Part shown: positions 62,601-64,000 of the stretch, piece after piece | Layout of the letters: every line of letters begins with the position of its first letter | How positions within the stretch are numbered: the first letter of the stretch is position 1 | Assembly (NCBI GenBank): GCA_965205925.1 | Contig: OZ242183.1 | Location: 1,731,227 to 1,795,226 of the forward strand | Source: CAYRJD01 sp965205925 | GTDB lineage: Bacteria; Actinomycetota; Acidimicrobiia; Acidimicrobiales; Poriferisodalaceae | Length of the DNA: 64,000 nucleotides | Reading direction: 5' to 3' | Program-made: the position numbers and the translations under genes | Notes under the pieces: generated by a model | The model's input: the letters and a program-made list of their open reading frames with translations, nothing else | The model's database searches: none | Told to the model about the DNA's origin: nothing

Positions 62601-62961
62601 TGAAGCTCTCAACTCCACTAGATAAGCGATCAGGAGTCGTCAACACCACCGGTGCAGACTTAGAGGCAGCCAAACCAGCCGCTGCTGCAGCATCCACCAA
62701 GCTCTCACCAGATGCTACAATCACCGAATCGGCAAACCCGCCAGAACCAACCGAAGTGACAAACGCCTCGGCTAAGGCAATAGACGTTGCATAGCGGTTC
62801 GCACCGGCAAACTGACGCACTTTAAGCGTGGCCGCATTGCTGTCATGGTCGTACAGCACCTCGCTGGCCGTATTCGCAGCACCAACAGGCGAACCAGCGA
62901 CCGTCAACACCGACACAGCCAACACCGCAGCAGCCAGCCCAACCAAAAAACGACGCACCAT
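59695..62961 (-). CDS. Secreted cell-wall-binding repeat 2 protein, array copy 3
   Basis: The product of about 1088 residues starts MVRRFLVGLAAAVLAVSVLT. It carries three CWB2 repeats (VRQFAGANRYATSIALAEAF; VKRLSGTDRYATSVALAEEQ; VVRIGGENRFATALAIRSAL) that are clearly diverged from copies 1 and 2. The C-terminal half has Ig-like segments and the shared module (GNAWRVEWSELP; VQVDVPIIRR; LSGGESSVTVTLAYNDVLET) and ends ELRAG. TAGGAG lies 6 nt before the ATG. It probably leads a two-gene transcript with copy 2. Confidence 0.9.
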   Translation of the reverse strand: MVRRFLVGLAAAVLAVSVLTVAGSPVGAANTASEVLYDHDSNAATLKVRQFAGANRYATSIALAEAFVTSVGSGGFADSVIVASGESLVDAAAAAGLAASKSAPVVLTTPDRLSSGVESFIVEEFVSEVFILGGLDAISQEVEDALTALAPVRTVKRLSGTDRYATSVALAEEQGSPGEYCDSGLFSAILVNVDSSFADVIAVGPLAYALDLPVLLTRADGLPDTVSAHLTDSEIERIVIIGGETSVSVEVVSQLTDLGITDVVRIGGENRFATALAIRSALVDCANITVSSSQVALINGEAAADGVAAGPLLGSGLVAAGVTPVLLVKTDELPAETRSYLASIPLRSASAAFIDVGLVAIGGTAVVPQEIVQAAVDAATTSKPITATIKVLRENGQLGSEAKITFSALVDESTAINSSNYRIAGARPFSGDIIRFVEDPIVPGINTVSISLRNSEVFTDGTEITIVGGKIKGRGTDNRSVEGVTYTIPTVSSVRDNARPRVQIATAAGAHELRVEVTDQNLAGIASDLDFSKVKLNGEPLPWSKDQQDRIEYFVSTNPAALGQPALDAHNSGIAGNPWEFVSDIAAVPGLSVDSGHQAYSRNLGDITTPLSEVKETSSLKQAGVASLTSFIICLFGKEDNGTVDPSCLTTPQPAADFATETTNPITPTIRETISGVAVESELRTSEVRTNTRSDGSQTLIAGDRITFEEGAFNDVSGNPSRTTTFVVKNVEDAPRVTRASVTKPVPYDNNGAAPGGEALAQWRWLQYEYDCNGPTTVSSQICRFASDTLELSNNYLTITAKPDGIAAGAIGNAWRVEWSELPDILNDDGVPAVQVDVPIIRRVIQVKFDNEATLGNVLDTLLENESITENFAITSDGFLSSGAALLTSKIADSVAVVGSAAASNDLPDIEPSTRPSGPAAEDIDFVTFLTNVTIPTNGIHFIERGAPTLTARNLSGGESSVTVTLAYNDVLETFKFAADPADPAVETGTLRLSNVDDENYPSAAGWNRPLNIREVANETYSQNSTTGVRTHLLVEPTLVKEVVFVLHSATLSELPVKGNTISLPAGVAEDYSGRISTVVTGQELRAG

Positions 62962-63102
62962 CACAAACTCCTAAACATAAGCAACACAAGGGAACCTAAA
63001 ACCTGGCAGCACAAAAGACAGCACAAGCCGCGCCGAGCGTAAACCGGCTGATGAAATAACTATCTTAGCCTTGCTAGCGTGACACTATCACCGCTGGCCT
63101 AG

Positions 63103-63256
63103 GTAGATCTACGCTTAGTCAGCTCGGAGGCGGACCGGGTTGGGGTCGCCGCGTCCCGGAGCCTCCATGTCGGGGGAATGGCGTAGCTGGTTACAAGATT
63201 AAGCGGCACGTTAATCGAGTCACCGATTGCAGGCAGTTCGCCCAAGCAACCCGAGT
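63103..63256 (-). pseudogene. Decayed duplicate of the 3' end of a cell-wall-binding gene
   Basis: 63182-63256 is identical over 75 bp to 63413-63487 inside copy 4. The flank agatct-cgcttag-cagctcggaggcgga is also repeated. In the copy-4 frame it reads SGCLGELPAIGDSINVPLNL and then diverges. VRLRAD and a stop reappear only in another frame. So this is a broken gene end left by a tandem duplication. The remaining gap (62965-63353) holds this remnant, a hairpin and the copy 3 leader. Confidence 0.75.
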
Positions 63257-63292
63257 GAGGTGAGGTGGAGCAGTGCAGCGGGAGTAAAACGT

Positions 63293-63333
63293 AACGAACC
63301 CGCTCCTCTCAAAGTGAGAGAAGCGGGTTCGTT
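63293..63333 (-). terminator. Terminator hairpin after array copy 4
   Basis: A 12-bp stem (aacgaacccgct/agcgggttcgtt), one mismatch, a further 5-bp stem (ctctc/gagag) and a 5-nt loop lie 20 bp past the stop of copy 4. The following minus-strand bases acgtttta give only a short U-run, so termination may be less efficient than at 55876. Confidence 0.75.
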
Positions 63334-63353
63334 AGGTTTAGATAGATCTCCGC

Positions 63354-64000
63354 TTAGCCAGCTCGGAGGCGGATTAGATTGTCCTCGCTTGTTAGCGCAG
63401 GCTCGGGAGTGCCGTAGCTGGTTACAAGATTAAGCGGCACGTTAATCGAGTCACCGATTGCAGGCAGTTCGCCCAAGCAACCCGAGTTAAGAGTGAAACT
63501 GATTTGTGTTACCAGACTCGTTGGCGCCACTGCGGTTGGCCAGCCATCATTCATTGGGAATTTAATGGCGGCGTTCGCACACGCATCTGAAGCCGCAGCA
63601 TTGCTAGACATCAAGCGAGCGTAATCAAAGCTCATAAGCACGTCGTTGTAGGTCAAAGTTACAGTGACTGCACTCTCTCCGCCTGTTAGGTCAAGGCGAT
63701 CGCCATCGTCTGGTTTTGCAGCCCCAAAACTAGCGCCGTCAGCGAAAACAGCGGAAAATGCTGCATTAGCTGTTCCACTTGGGTCAGTAAGTGCGTCACT
63801 TGTTACGTTGAAGTTTGCAGCGACTGCTTCGTTATCCAATAGCGATGTGACTGCATTGAAAACTTTCGCGTCATCGTCAACGCTTATTCTGATGAGTTTA
63901 CGTCCTTCATAAACAAGAACCGAAGCTTTAGGCGTCACGTCGTCAGCTTTAGCGTCAACGGTGTAGTCCCACTCAACATCCCATGCATTACCGAGGGCGC
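63354..64000 (-). CDS. Cell-wall-binding-protein C-terminal module, array copy 4 (N-terminus beyond window)
   Basis: The frame is open to the window edge and encodes at least 214 residues: GNAWDVEWDYTVDAKADD, KASVLVYEGRKLIRISVDDD, LTGGESAVTVTLTYNDVLMS, ending NLIRLRAG. All elements match the C-terminal modules of copies 1-3. The CWB2 domain and signal peptide should lie to the right of the window. An internal GTG at 63938 is not a start. Confidence 0.85.
   Translation of the reverse strand, partial: ALGNAWDVEWDYTVDAKADDVTPKASVLVYEGRKLIRISVDDDAKVFNAVTSLLDNEAVAANFNVTSDALTDPSGTANAAFSAVFADGASFGAAKPDDGDRLDLTGGESAVTVTLTYNDVLMSFDYARLMSSNAAASDACANAAIKFPMNDGWPTAVAPTSLVTQISFTLNSGCLGELPAIGDSINVPLNLVTSYGTPEPALTSEDNLIRLRAG

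Noticed and set aside
55839..63091. Shared actatcac motif upstream of copies 1 and 3 as a common promoter
   Set aside because: The distances to the start codons differ by 36 bp and the surroundings do not match, so an 8-mer match may be chance.
53002..64000. CRISPR or prophage interpretation of the repetitive right end
   Set aside because: Repeats are long coding paralogues without spacers, and no phage structural, integrase or cas genes are present.

Overview
The window is about 64 kb of chromosome, near 50 % GC by eye, from an actinomycetotal bacterium, most likely an uncultured, possibly aquatic member of the Acidimicrobiia. That placement is an inference from three things: the actinobacterial gene order (ruvC-ruvA-ruvB, secD-secF-relA-hisS-aspS-alaS-ruvX-mltG-aroE-aroB-aroQ-efp-nusB, then pyrR), the fused indolepyruvate ferredoxin oxidoreductase, and the cell-wall-binding-repeat-2 surface proteins. 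No rRNA, tRNA, insertion sequence, prophage or CRISPR array was seen.

Layout. (1) 1-498: the 3'-truncated pyrR, preceded by a good candidate for a PyrR-binding RNA hairpin. (2) 559-10088: a compact Tad-like (type IVc) pilus locus, placed between pyrR and nusB, which are usually close together in actinobacteria. It holds two large proteins I do not recognise, a CpaB-like SAF protein, a TadA ATPase, TadB and TadC, a 70-residue pilin-like protein and three TadE/G-like proteins. (3) 10259-33086: a long, tightly packed minus-strand housekeeping run covering transcription and translation factors, shikimate enzymes, a prepilin peptidase, tRNA synthetases, (p)ppGpp synthetase, Sec translocon accessories, queuosine enzymes, Holliday-junction enzymes and YebC. 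(4) 33126-43472: mixed metabolism, namely an ABC-type binding lipoprotein, nitroreductase, a class V aminotransferase preceded by a frameshifted small gene, rhomboid, M18 aminopeptidase, phosphatase, Amt, and the metB-cbs transsulfuration pair. (5) 43405-52888: a co-directional block with a fused 2-oxoacid oxidoreductase, a selenoprotein, an SDR, a probable winged-helix regulator, a diiron ferritin-like protein and an acyl-CoA ligase. (6) 53002-64000: a tandem array of at least four large secreted cell-wall-binding proteins with a decayed gene end among them.

The strongest discovery is at 47120-48265. Two apparent ORFs are one glycine/sarcosine/betaine-reductase-B-like selenoprotein, read through an in-frame UGA at codon 149. 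A perfect 17-nt hairpin starts 11 nt after the UGA, the geometry of a bacterial SECIS. Other points of note are the pilus island, a Tgt that keeps its catalytic aspartates but has lost its three zinc cysteines, the surface-protein array with almost identical N-termini and divergent C-termini, a ten-G tract in the leader of one array member, and 14-15-bp tandem repeats placed just upstream of several start codons.
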